The position numbers and the translations under genes were made by a program. From NCBI GenBank assembly GCA_964512225.1, contig CAZEKB010000030.1, positions 1 through 64,000 on the forward strand: DNA of 64,000 nt, in the 5' to 3' direction. The notes below the pieces were generated by a model. That model was given only the letters and a program-made list of their open reading frames with translations. It was not told the origin of the DNA and ran no database searches. The DNA comes from CAZEKB01 sp964512225 (GTDB lineage: Bacteria > Myxococcota_A > UBA796 > UBA9615). Positions 23,043 through 31,339 of the stretch are shown piece by piece (within the stretch, counting starts at the first letter, position 1; every line of letters begins with the position of its first letter).

Positions 23043-24094
23043 GCGACGTCGGAATCCTCGGTCACGGCCGCTTCGGGGCGGCCCTCGCGAACCTGATCGA
23101 GGACGCGGGCCTTCGGTGCGTCGCGTTCGACCCCGCTCGCGAGGTGCCCGCCCACCGCCGCGTCGACTCCCCGACCGCGGTCGTCGAGTCGGCGCGGGTG
23201 GTCGTGCTCGCCATCCCCGTCGAGCGCTTCGAGCCGCTGCTGGCCGGGCTCGCGGGCCGCTGGACCCCCGAGCACCTGGTGATCGACGTCGGGTCCGTGA
23301 AGGTGGGCCCGATGGACGTGCTCCGCGCCGCGCTCGGGGACCGGGTGCCTTGGGTGGGCACTCATCCCCTGTTCGGGCCCGCCAGCCTCGCCCGGGGCGA
23401 GCGACCCCTCCGGGTGGTCCTCTGCCCCGCCCCCGAACATCCCCGCGCCGCCGACGAGGCGCAGGCCCTCTTCGAGCGGATCGGTTGTCGGGTGGAGCGG
23501 ATGTCCGCCGAGGCTCACGATCGCTCGATGGCGGCCACTCACGCGCTCACGTTCTTCCTCGCCAAGGGGCTGCTGGACATCGGAGCGGACTTCGGGGCCG
23601 ACTCGCTCCCGCCGTCGACCCGGGGCGTCGCCCGGGCGATCCGCACCGTCCGCGCCGACGCGGGGCACCTGCTCGAGGCGCTGCACCGATCGAACCCCTT
23701 CGCCGCGGACGCCCGGCGGTCGCTGCTGGACGCCCTCGACGAGATCGATCGGGTGCTGCTGCTCCCGGAGCCTGCGACCACCACCGACGCCGCCGCGGCC
23801 GTGCGCATCCCGGGCCTCGGACCGCAGTCCCCGGAGCTCGCCGAGGTCCGCGACCTGATCGACGAGCTCGACCTCGAGCTCGTGGCGCTGCTCGCCCGTC
23901 GGGGTCGCCTCGCCCGACGCGCGCGCAGGGCCAAGTCCCGCATCGGCCGGGGGGTGAGGGATCCGTCGCGGGAGGAGGCGCTCCTCGCCGTCCGCAGGGC
24001 CTGGGCCGCCGACCGCGACCTCGACCCCGATCGCGTGGCGTCGATCTTCGAAGCCGTCCTGCAGTTCTCGGTCGCCCTGCAGGAAGACGACTGA
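23039..24094 (+). CDS. tyrA: prephenate dehydrogenase-chorismate mutase (TyrA-AroQ order)
   Basis: A 351-residue bifunctional protein. The N-terminal dehydrogenase has GHGRFG (GxGxxG, residues about 7-12) and the conserved THPLFGP. Helices from about 265 on form an AroQ-type chorismate mutase (LIDELDLELVALLARRGRLARRARRAK). It should convert chorismate to prephenate and prephenate to 4-hydroxyphenylpyruvate for tyrosine synthesis. The mutase is C-terminal, opposite to the E. coli T-protein. The GTG start at 23039 overlaps the ABC-F stop (GTGA); the family match begins exactly there. It converges on the redoxin gene with ten bases between. Confidence 0.85.
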
Positions 24095-24104
24095 GCCCCC
24101 GCGG

Positions 24105-24716
24105 CTACTTGGCGTACTTCACGCTGCAGCCGTAGGGCTTCTTGAAGTCCTCGGCGACGGTCTCCCCCGCCGCGAGGGCGGCGAGGGCGGCGTCGACGTA
24201 GTTGACGAGGGCCCCTCCCTCGACCTTGCCCAGCGGGGCGTTGTCGAGCGCGCCCGCGTAGCGAATGGTCCCGCCCGCGTCGATCACGAACATCTGCGGC
24301 GTGGTCCTGGCTCCGTACGCTCGGCCCACGTCGCCCGCCTCGTCGATGAGGACGAGGTGGTCCATCGACCAGTCCGCCGCTGCCTTCTTGTTCGCCTCCA
24401 CCCCGTGGCCCTGCTTGCCGGGCGCGCCGGAGTTGATCGCGATCCACACGACGTCGTCCTTGTACCGCGCGGCCTGGTCGGACAGGGGGCCGTCGCCGTG
24501 CGCGTGCTTCACGAACGGGCAGCCCGGGTTGAACCACTCCAGGACCACCGTCTTGCCCCGGAACGCGCTCAGGGAGTGGGTCGCCCCGTCGAGATCGGGG
24601 AGGGTGAAGTCGGGCGCGGCCGAGCCGGGTCCCGCGGCGTCGTCGGCGAGGGCGGGGGAGAGGGCGACGAGGCCGAGGGCGGCGAGCGCGAGGACGAAGG
24701 TGCGGCGGGCGATCAT
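24105..24716 (-). CDS. exported redoxin (PRX-like / thioredoxin-fold)
   Basis: A 203-residue protein with a signal peptide (RRTFVLALAALGLVALSPALA; mature from about residue 24). Thioredoxin-fold segments are DFTLPDLDGATHSLSAFRGK, LEWFNPGCPFVKHAH, and TTPQMFVID with the cis-Pro region. Only one Cys is in the usual position (GCPFV, no CxxC); a second Cys is near the C-terminus (YGCSVKY), as in the one-Cys 'peroxiredoxin-like' thioredoxin-fold family. It is presumably a periplasmic thiol oxidoreductase. Its ATG overlaps the stop of the DsbD-domain gene (ATGA). Last gene of the cytochrome operon. Confidence 0.82.
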   Translation of the reverse strand: MIARRTFVLALAALGLVALSPALADDAAGPGSAAPDFTLPDLDGATHSLSAFRGKTVVLEWFNPGCPFVKHAHGDGPLSDQAARYKDDVVWIAINSGAPGKQGHGVEANKKAAADWSMDHLVLIDEAGDVGRAYGARTTPQMFVIDAGGTIRYAGALDNAPLGKVEGGALVNYVDAALAALAAGETVAEDFKKPYGCSVKYAK

Positions 24717-25600
24717 GGGGAGTCTCCTGGAGGGAGGGGCACGGGGGTGCAGGAGGGGGAGAGCGTGTACGACTCGTCGTCGAGTGTGAGGATCCCCCAA
24801 GGACCGGCTTGGATTCCCCGATCGAACGGGGGGGCCACCCGCAGCTCGACGTGGTGGCTCGAGGGGTTCTCCACCACCGAGCAGCCGTCGGTGCGGTCGT
24901 GGCGCAGCCCCACGGTGGGCGACGTGAGCTTCACCGCGCCGCCCGCCTCCGAGAACCGCGCTCCGGGCACGAAGCCGACGGTCGCCTCCCGACCCCACAG
25001 GTGGAGGATCGCCCCCAGCTCGGTGCACACCCACCGGCTCGTCTCGGGCAGCGGCGACGGCAGGGCGGCCCTCCACTCGGCGAACCGTGCTTCTCGCCCG
25101 GCGACGACCGGCGCGGAGTCCGCGACCGCTCCCACCACCACGGTCGAGGCGCGCTCCGCGTCGCCCACGACGCAGGACTCCTTGCAGACCAACCAGCGCG
25201 TCGCCACGCGGAGCTCGGCGGGCCCGGGATCGGCGCCCGCGGTCAGGTCCACGAGCAGGGCGACCGAGCCCTCCCAGCCGTAGGTCACGAGGCCCGCGGC
25301 GTCGACGAAGCGGTGGGGCGCGGGGTACTGCACGGGGTCCACTGTCCAGCCGTCGGGCGCGGACAACGCGACGGTCGTGGCGAGGCCGGAGTCCCCCGGG
25401 TTCTCCCAGTAGATGTGCCACCCCGGCTCCACGACGTAATGGACCGCGACCGTGAGCGTGCCCCCGGGCTCCACCACCCCCGCCGACGGCACGACGGTCA
25501 CGCGGACCTCCGGGTCCCGCTCCTCCGCGGCCGCGATCGAGGCGATCAGGCCCGCCGCGATCAACGCCGGCGCGATCAGGGCGAGCCGCAGCTGAACCAC
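24713..25600 (-). CDS. DsbD N-terminal-domain protein, secreted
   Basis: A 295-residue protein with a signal peptide when started at the GTG at 25600 (VQLRLALIAPALIAAGLIA); that start overlaps the upstream gene by 25 bases. A TTG at 25564 would avoid the overlap but loses the positive charge of the signal. The mature part matches the DsbD N-terminal (alpha) domain: GWHIYWENPGDSG, YPAPHRF, LVTYGWEG and WLVCKESC, in which the two Cys of CKESC would exchange disulfides. The membrane and thioredoxin parts of DsbD are absent. It probably passes electrons in the periplasm, possibly to the coupled redoxin. Confidence 0.75.
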   Translation of the reverse strand: MVQLRLALIAPALIAAGLIASIAAAEERDPEVRVTVVPSAGVVEPGGTLTVAVHYVVEPGWHIYWENPGDSGLATTVALSAPDGWTVDPVQYPAPHRFVDAAGLVTYGWEGSVALLVDLTAGADPGPAELRVATRWLVCKESCVVGDAERASTVVVGAVADSAPVVAGREARFAEWRAALPSPLPETSRWVCTELGAILHLWGREATVGFVPGARFSEAGGAVKLTSPTVGLRHDRTDGCSVVENPSSHHVELRVAPPFDRGIQAGPWGILTLDDESYTLSPSCTPVPLPPGDSP

Positions 25601-26264
25601 TCCCACAGGACGTAGGCCTCTTCGTCGGACATGTCGGTGTCCTCGGGCATCTCCCCGGCGTAGATCCGACCCCAGATGAAGGCGTCGTCCCCGAAGCCGC
25701 GGAGATCCTCGGCGGTGTCCCAGTCGATGCCGTCGGGGGCGCCGTTGCGTTCGTCGCCCGCGCGGTCGACGCTGTGACAGCGCGTGCAGTTGTCGGCGAG
25801 CACGGCCTCCACGTCCGCCGAGGTGACGGTCGACCCGTCGGGGCACTCGCCGATCTCCTCGGGGACCTCGAGCGGCGGGTCCGAGACGCAGTTGAGCCAG
25901 TCCAGCAGCTTGTCGAGCTCGCCGGTGTCGGGCAGTCGGCCGAGGGGGGGCATCTCGAAGGAGGAGACCCGGGTCCAGGTGAGGCTGGGCGACGTCCTGG
26001 CGGCCGCGAACGTGTCGTAGTTCCGCGTCGCGGGGGCGCCGTGCCGGTCGTCGTTGTCCGAGGCGTGGCAGTAGAAGCAGTACTCCTCGAAGAACGGCTT
26101 CATCTCGAGCTCGTAGTAGTCCTCGCCGGCGGCGGTCGCGTCGCGGCAGTCCCGGAAGCCGCCCAGTCTTCGGGCAGGTTCGGCTCGCAGCCCTGCGCGG
26201 GGAACAGGAGCGCAGGCACGACGACGGCGGCGGCGAGGGTCCACAGGGAGGTGCGCGTGCCCAT
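25576..26264 (-). pseudogene. diheme c-type cytochrome lipoprotein with a one-base frame break
   Basis: The start ATG at 26264 gives a lipoprotein signal (AAAVVVPALLFPAQGC, Cys near residue 26) and then EPNLPEDW. After that the frame must change: two CXXCH heme motifs, CFYCH and CTRCH, and the MPPLGRLPD and MPEDTDMSDEE methionine-rich segments are in the next frame. Adding one base at the CCC run 26162-26164 joins them as LPEDWGGFRDC, giving 229 residues. It is probably a membrane-anchored diheme cytochrome if intact. The ATG overlaps the upstream stop (TGATG). Whether the break is real or a base-call error cannot be told here. Confidence 0.65.
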
Positions 26265-26956
26265 CAGAACCTCGAGATGATGACGGCGGCCGGGATCATG
26301 AGGAACCCCGTCGTGAAGGCCGACAGGGTGTGGGCGACGACCAGCCCGTCCCAGTCCTTGGCCGCGAACGCGTTGGCCATGAGCGCGCCGGTGGCGATGG
26401 TCAGCCCCATCGAGATGCCGTGGGCGATGGACAGCGCGATGTGCTTGTCGCGCGTGTTGTCCCACTGGGAGAGACCCTTGTCCGCGACGCGCAGGGTGCC
26501 CCCGGGCCCCGGCGCCAGCCAGGCCATCACGCCCGCGGCGTAGTAGGTCGAGATCGAGGTCCCCGCGAGGACGCGGTGGAGGGCGAGGCTCGGCTCCAGC
26601 GAGGCGCGCTTGGGCGAGCCCGACTGCAGCGACACCCGGTTGATCATCCCCACGGTCTCGGCCGCGAAGAGCGTGGACAGCGAGGTCCACGCGAGCACCT
26701 GGTGGGCGGTGAGCATGTTGCGGCGCACCTCGAGGCGGTCGAGAGTCTCCCGCAGGGCCTCGGGGGACGAGTCCCCGCCCGGCTCGGCGGGGTTGTCGGC
26801 GGTGGCGGCGTTGCCCGGGGACAGGTCGGCGAGCGAGGCCGCGACGTTCAGGTCGACGTCGAGGTGGAAGCCGTCGGCCGCCTCGGCCCGGGGGGCGGCG
26901 AGGAGGAACAGGGCGACGAGCAGGGACAGTCGGCCCGGGAGGAGTCGGTTCGTCAC
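26264..26956 (-). CDS. membrane protein of the cytochrome operon, possible b-type heme protein
   Basis: A 230-residue protein. A signal peptide (SLLVALFLLAAPRAEA) and an Asp/Pro-rich region to about residue 65 are followed by four predicted helices. Each helix region includes a histidine (TAHQVLAWTSLST, ALHRVLAGTSIST, HIALSIAHGIS, VVAHTLSAFTTGF). Regularly placed His in a four-helix unit recall b-type heme membrane anchors, but no family was recognised. The GTG start overlaps the upstream TGA (GTGA) and the stop overlaps the next ATG (TGATG), so translation is tightly coupled to the two cytochromes. Confidence 0.55.
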   Translation of the reverse strand: MTNRLLPGRLSLLVALFLLAAPRAEAADGFHLDVDLNVAASLADLSPGNAATADNPAEPGGDSSPEALRETLDRLEVRRNMLTAHQVLAWTSLSTLFAAETVGMINRVSLQSGSPKRASLEPSLALHRVLAGTSISTYYAAGVMAWLAPGPGGTLRVADKGLSQWDNTRDKHIALSIAHGISMGLTIATGALMANAFAAKDWDGLVVAHTLSAFTTGFLMIPAAVIISRF

Positions 26957-28053
26957 TTCGCCACCTCCGCTTGCAGGAACGCGAGCAGGTCGTCGAGCTG
27001 CTGGTCGCTCAGGCGCTCCTTCGTATAGAAGGGCATGTAGGCCATGGGGACGCCGTAGGGGCGGGTCCCGTGCCGGACCGTCTCGTAGAAGCTCCGACCG
27101 TCCTCGGCGGTACGGAAGCGGAGCAGCTCCCGGTAGGACGCCTTGTTCGCCCCCAGCCGGTAGGTGCCGGGTCCTCCCCGGTCGTGGCATACGAGGCAGC
27201 CCTCCTTGAAGACGAACTCGCCCCGGGCCGCGTCGCCGGCCCCCGCGTACCCGGCCTCCCGATCGGCGGGCGGCTCGCCCGTGTGGGCGGGCGACTTCCG
27301 GAGGTAGTGCGACTTGACCGCCGCCACGGCTGCGGCTCGGTGGTCGGTGTTCTCCAGCGCGGCGGACACGATCGTGCGGGCCTCGTCGCTCAGGGCGAGG
27401 TCCCCCACCGTCATCTGCAGCGTCCACAGGTACGTGAGGACGGCGTCCATCTCCCAGTCCGCGAGCGTGCGACCCTGGGAGCACTCCGCGCTGCAGAGCT
27501 GAATCGCCCAGCGGAGGCTCTTGTTCGCGGACTTCACGAGGCTGCCGTACTTCTTGATGTAGTCGTCGTTGAACCAGGCCTCGCGGTTGACGATCCCCCA
27601 CAGGGTCGTGGCCGGCAGGAGCTTGAGCCCGTGCTCGAGCGCGTACGACTGGCGGGCCTCCGGGTCGCTGACCGCGAGCGACGGGTCCTCGCGCACGACG
27701 TTGTGACAGTCGGTGCAGTCGAAGGCCGCCGAGACCCGCGGGCCGGCCTTGCCGAACGGGTCCTCGCCGCGTCCGCTCAGGACGATGGCCTCGCCCTGGG
27801 CCGCCAGCTGCGGGGCGGGCGGCATCCAGTGCTCGGCGGGCGGGTCCCCCAGCGCGCGGAGCAGGTCGCCGACCGGGGTCTGCGGGGCGAGCAGGGACGG
27901 CGCCTCGGGCGGCTCGGGGGGGGCCTCCGGCTCGGCCGCGGGCGCGTCGGCGGGGTCGGTGGGGGGCTCGGCTTCGTCGGAGCTCGCGTCGGCTCGAGAC
28001 CCCAGGACCGCGACCAACAACACGCACCCCAACCACGAAGCGATCCGAGCCAT
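26953..28053 (-). CDS. diheme c-type cytochrome, exported
   Basis: A 366-residue protein with a signal peptide (WLGCVLLVAVLGSRADA) and an acidic Pro/Ala/Glu-rich linker to about residue 55. Two heme-binding motifs are present: CTDCH (about 112-116) and CLVCH (about 286-290), with probable Met ligands near MAYMPFYT in the second domain. The second domain resembles small class I cytochrome c domains (SDQQLDDLLAFLQAEV is the last helix). GGGAG precedes the ATG. It is the first gene of the five-gene redox operon and is probably periplasmic or membrane-associated. Partner reductase unknown. Confidence 0.8.
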   Translation of the reverse strand: MARIASWLGCVLLVAVLGSRADASSDEAEPPTDPADAPAAEPEAPPEPPEAPSLLAPQTPVGDLLRALGDPPAEHWMPPAPQLAAQGEAIVLSGRGEDPFGKAGPRVSAAFDCTDCHNVVREDPSLAVSDPEARQSYALEHGLKLLPATTLWGIVNREAWFNDDYIKKYGSLVKSANKSLRWAIQLCSAECSQGRTLADWEMDAVLTYLWTLQMTVGDLALSDEARTIVSAALENTDHRAAAVAAVKSHYLRKSPAHTGEPPADREAGYAGAGDAARGEFVFKEGCLVCHDRGGPGTYRLGANKASYRELLRFRTAEDGRSFYETVRHGTRPYGVPMAYMPFYTKERLSDQQLDDLLAFLQAEVAK

Positions 28054-28189
28054 ATATCCATCTCCCACCGCAGAGGCGGCTCCCGAATCATAGCCGGCCC
28101 GCCTCACTCGTGCTTTTCGTTGGGTCCCCGCCGGGCTACCCTAAAGAAGTACGAGAAGGAGCCGACACGAGAGGAGGAGGACGCCCCCG

Positions 28190-30299
28190 GTGAGCGTGGA
28201 CCCGAAGCCGACGTTGGGCCCGGACCTCTCCGCAACGCTGCGGAGCCAGGGGCGCCTGTTCCGTGCGCTCTCGAAGCAGTCGACCGACATCCTCTTCGTG
28301 CTGGACCACGTGGGCAACATCGGCTTCGTCGGGGAGTCCTGCGAGCCCCGCCTCGGGCTCAAGTCCTCGGAGCTGATCGGCACCTCCTTCTTCGACCGCG
28401 TGCACCCGTCGGAGCGCGTCGGGGTCCTCGAGAAGCTCCGCGAGCTGGGCGCCGACGCGGACAGCTCCCTGCGCTTCCGATGCCGCTACAAACACGGCGA
28501 GGGCCGCCGACTCCGCCTCGCCGCGGAGGCCATCCCCTGCGAGTTCAAGGGGCGACCGTCGGGCGTCCTGCTCACGGTCCGGGACGTCACCGAAGAGTCC
28601 CGCAAGCGGCGCGAGCTTCAGCGGCGCGAGCGATGGCTCCGGGCCATCACGCGCAACGCGCTCGACATGCTCACGATCATCCCCCTGTCGGGCCCTCCCC
28701 AGTGGCTCGGCGGGAGCATCGACCGGATCCTCGGCTACGAAGCGAGCGAGCTGCGGGGGCCCGAGGCGTGGGCGCCCGTGCACCCCGACGACCTCCCCCG
28801 CCTCAAGGAGGTGATCGACCGGTGCGCCCGGGAGAAGGGCGCCGCCGTGCGGATCGAGTACCGCATGCAGCGCAAGGACGGGGCCCACATCCACGTCGAG
28901 ACGCTGGTGTCGAACTGCCTCGACGACCCTCACGTGCGCGGGCTCATCCTCAATACCCGCGACATCACGGGCCGCATCCAACGGGACCCCCTCACCGGCC
29001 TCGCCAACCGCCGCGTCTTCCTCGACCGCCTGGGCCAGGCCCTGAAGGTGTGCGCCGAGTCGCCCGGGCGGCGCGTCGCCGTGCTGGTGGTGGACGTCGA
29101 CCGGTTCAAGTCCGTGAACGACAGCTTCGGGCTCCAGGCGGGCGACGGCCTGCTCGTGGGGGTGGCCGAGCGGCTCGCGAGCTGGCTCCGACCCGGCGAC
29201 ACCGTGGCGCGCATCGGCGGGGACGAGTTCGCGATGCTCTTCGACGGCATCGCCGACGACGACGAGGTGCAGACCCTCGCCGAGGGGGTCCAGCACGGCC
29301 TCTCGAGCCCGTTCCAGCTCGACTCGCACACGCTGTTCGCGTCCGCCAGCCTCGGCTTCACGGTGGGTGACGGCAGCGTGAAGCGGCCGGAGAACCTCCT
29401 GGGCAACGCCCTCACCGCCCTCAACCGCGCCAAGGCGGCGGGCCGCGGGCGACGACAGGGCTTCGCGAGCACCATGCGCACCGAGGCCCCTGCGCGAGGT
29501 CACCATGGAGCTCGACCTGCACCACGCGCTGCGGCGCGGCGAGCTGCTGCTCCACTACCAGCCGATCATCCGGCTCGACCAGCCCAAGCTGGTGGGCCTC
29601 GAGGCCCTCATTCGCTGGCGCAGCGAGGCCCGGGGCTTCGTGCCCCCGTCCGAGTTCATCCCCGCGGCCGAGGAGGCCGGGCTGATCTTCAAGATCGAGG
29701 AGTGGGTGCTGCGCAACGCGTTCCGCCAGAGCGTGCTGTGGCGCAAGACCTATCCCATCGCCGAGGACGTGGTGCTCGCGGTCAATCTCTCGGCGAAGCA
29801 GCTCGCCCGCCCGGAGCTGCCCACCTGGATCGACGACATCCTCGCCGAGACCGGAGCGGACCCGCAGTCGCTGCGGATCGAGGTCACGGAGAGCGCCTTC
29901 ATCGACCGCCCCGAGGAGGCGGCCGCGTCCCTGTCGAAGCTCAAGGAGCGCGGGTTCCACCTCGCCCTGGACGACTTCGGCACCGGCTACGCCTCACTCG
30001 CGCACCTCCACCGCTTCCCCTTCGACACCCTGAAGATCGATCAGAGCTTCATCGCGCGCCTGGGCGACACCGGCGACGCTCACCGGCTCGTCTCCGCCAT
30101 CATCGCCATGGCCTCCGGACTCGGCCTGGAGGTCGTGGCCGAGGGCATCGAGAACCGCGAGCAGCTGAGCCTGCTGCGCGCGATGGGGTGCGTGCAGGGG
30201 CAGGGCTACCTGTTCGCCAAGGGCATGTCGGCGATGCGCGTCGGGTCGTACTTCCAACGGATCGGCGAGACGACCGAGCCTCTTCGCAGCGTCGGCTGA
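28190..30299 (+). pseudogene. PAS-PAS-GGDEF-EAL cyclic-di-GMP protein, frame broken by one base
   Basis: The frame from the GTG at 28190 (preceded by GAGGAGGAGG) covers two PAS domains (about residues 25-135 and 145-260) and a GGDEF domain with an intact RIGGDEF at about 341-347. The EAL domain, with intact GLEALIRW, DDFGTGYAS and KIDQSF, is in the next frame from about 29490. Removing one C from the CCCC run at 29487-29490 joins them as TEALREVTMELD, giving 702 residues. A stand-alone EAL start at 29505 is less likely because the family's linker lies upstream. Both catalytic domains look active if joined. The break may be a sequencing error or a true disruption. Confidence 0.75.
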
Positions 30300-30310
30300 G
30301 CCCGACCCCC

Positions 30311-30316
30311 TATAGT
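30311..30316 (+). promoter_or_regulatory. -10-like TATAGT of the outer membrane protein gene
   Basis: TATAGT is followed by six bases and the ATG at 30323, so the transcript would begin at the start codon. Confidence 0.45.
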
Positions 30317-30322
30317 GGGGCG

Positions 30323-31339
30323 ATGCTCGCTCGTCCCCTCCGCTGCGCCGCTCTCCTGGCTGCCGGAGCCATGCTCGGCGCGACCCCCGCCGCGGCCGAA
30401 GAGGCAGACGCGCCCGCGACGCCCCCGGCCGAAGAGCCGATGAGCGCGGCGGACCGCTTCGCGGGCACGACCTTCCTGTACGAGAACGCCTTCTCGATCG
30501 GGCACGGGGGCGACCTCGCTCCCGACGCCTCCCGCGTCTACAGCATGTCGTGGATCATCACGCCGTCCTTCGCGTTCACCGAGGCGTTGTCGACGTCGCT
30601 GCGCATCCCCCTCACCGAAGAGCTGACCGAGGGCGGGGATACGTTCGACGACGAGCTCGTCGTGGGCAACGTCGAGTGGTCCCTCGACGCGTCCCTCCCC
30701 ACGCCGCCGATCGAGGCCCTCTCCGGGGGCGTCGGCATCGGGCTGGAGCTGCCCACGAGCAAGGTGTCCCGCGCCGAGTCCCTGATCCTCGGTCTGGGCC
30801 CCTACTTCAGCGGGACCGTGACCGCCCCCGTGCTCGACGGGATCGCGCTCGGCTACACGATCGCGCCGTCGCCGCGGCTGCAGCGCTACACGACCTGGTC
30901 GAACCTCACGCCCCGGCCGTGCTCGCCCGCGGCGGGCTGCACCTTCGGCCCCACCGGCACCACGGACACCGGCTACCGAAACACCGCGATCCGCATCGTC
31001 CAGGACTTCTCGCTCTCGGTCACCGGCATGGACGAGCGGCTCAGCGTCTCCGCCGTCTTCCAGCTCGCCCACGCCAAGCTGCACCCCAAGAGCCCGTCGC
31101 CCCGGTACGACGAGGCCTCGCTGTCCCCCCCCGCCAACGCGGGTGGAGACCCATGGACGCTGTCCTACTCGCTCGTGTTCGACGTCTCCTTCCAGGTCCA
31201 CCCGTTCCTCGGCCTGTCGGTCGGCGCGTGGACGCCCGGGGGCATGCGCCCCGACGGCGGCTGGTACCTGCCCCTGGGCAATCGCTTCACGCAGCTGTAC
31301 TTCGACATCACGCTGTCGCCCGCGGCCCTGGCGCAATGA
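30323..31339 (+). CDS. probable outer membrane beta-barrel protein
   Basis: A 338-residue protein with a signal peptide (RCAALLAAGAMLGATPAAA) and a Pro/Ala/Glu linker, followed by alternating amphipathic strands with aromatic girdle residues (for example WIITPSFAFTEALSTSLRIPL, AVFQLAHAKLHP, LFDVSFQVHPFLGLSVGAW). It ends with a strand (FTQLYFDITLSPAALAQ). This is the pattern of an outer membrane barrel of about 12-14 strands. No specific family recognised. Its stop overlaps the ATG of the next lipoprotein gene (ATGA), so the two are coexpressed. Confidence 0.65.
   Translation: MLARPLRCAALLAAGAMLGATPAAAEEADAPATPPAEEPMSAADRFAGTTFLYENAFSIGHGGDLAPDASRVYSMSWIITPSFAFTEALSTSLRIPLTEELTEGGDTFDDELVVGNVEWSLDASLPTPPIEALSGGVGIGLELPTSKVSRAESLILGLGPYFSGTVTAPVLDGIALGYTIAPSPRLQRYTTWSNLTPRPCSPAAGCTFGPTGTTDTGYRNTAIRIVQDFSLSVTGMDERLSVSAVFQLAHAKLHPKSPSPRYDEASLSPPANAGGDPWTLSYSLVFDVSFQVHPFLGLSVGAWTPGGMRPDGGWYLPLGNRFTQLYFDITLSPAALAQ

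Noticed and set aside
28120..28142. TTGGGT and TACCCT as a promoter for the GGDEF-EAL gene
   Set aside because: The spacing is only 11 bases, too short for a sigma-70-type promoter.
29505..30299. A separate EAL gene starting at the ATG at 29505
   Set aside because: The linker residues that normally join GGDEF to EAL lie upstream in the same frame and join exactly to the GGDEF frame by deleting one C, so a single broken gene is more likely.
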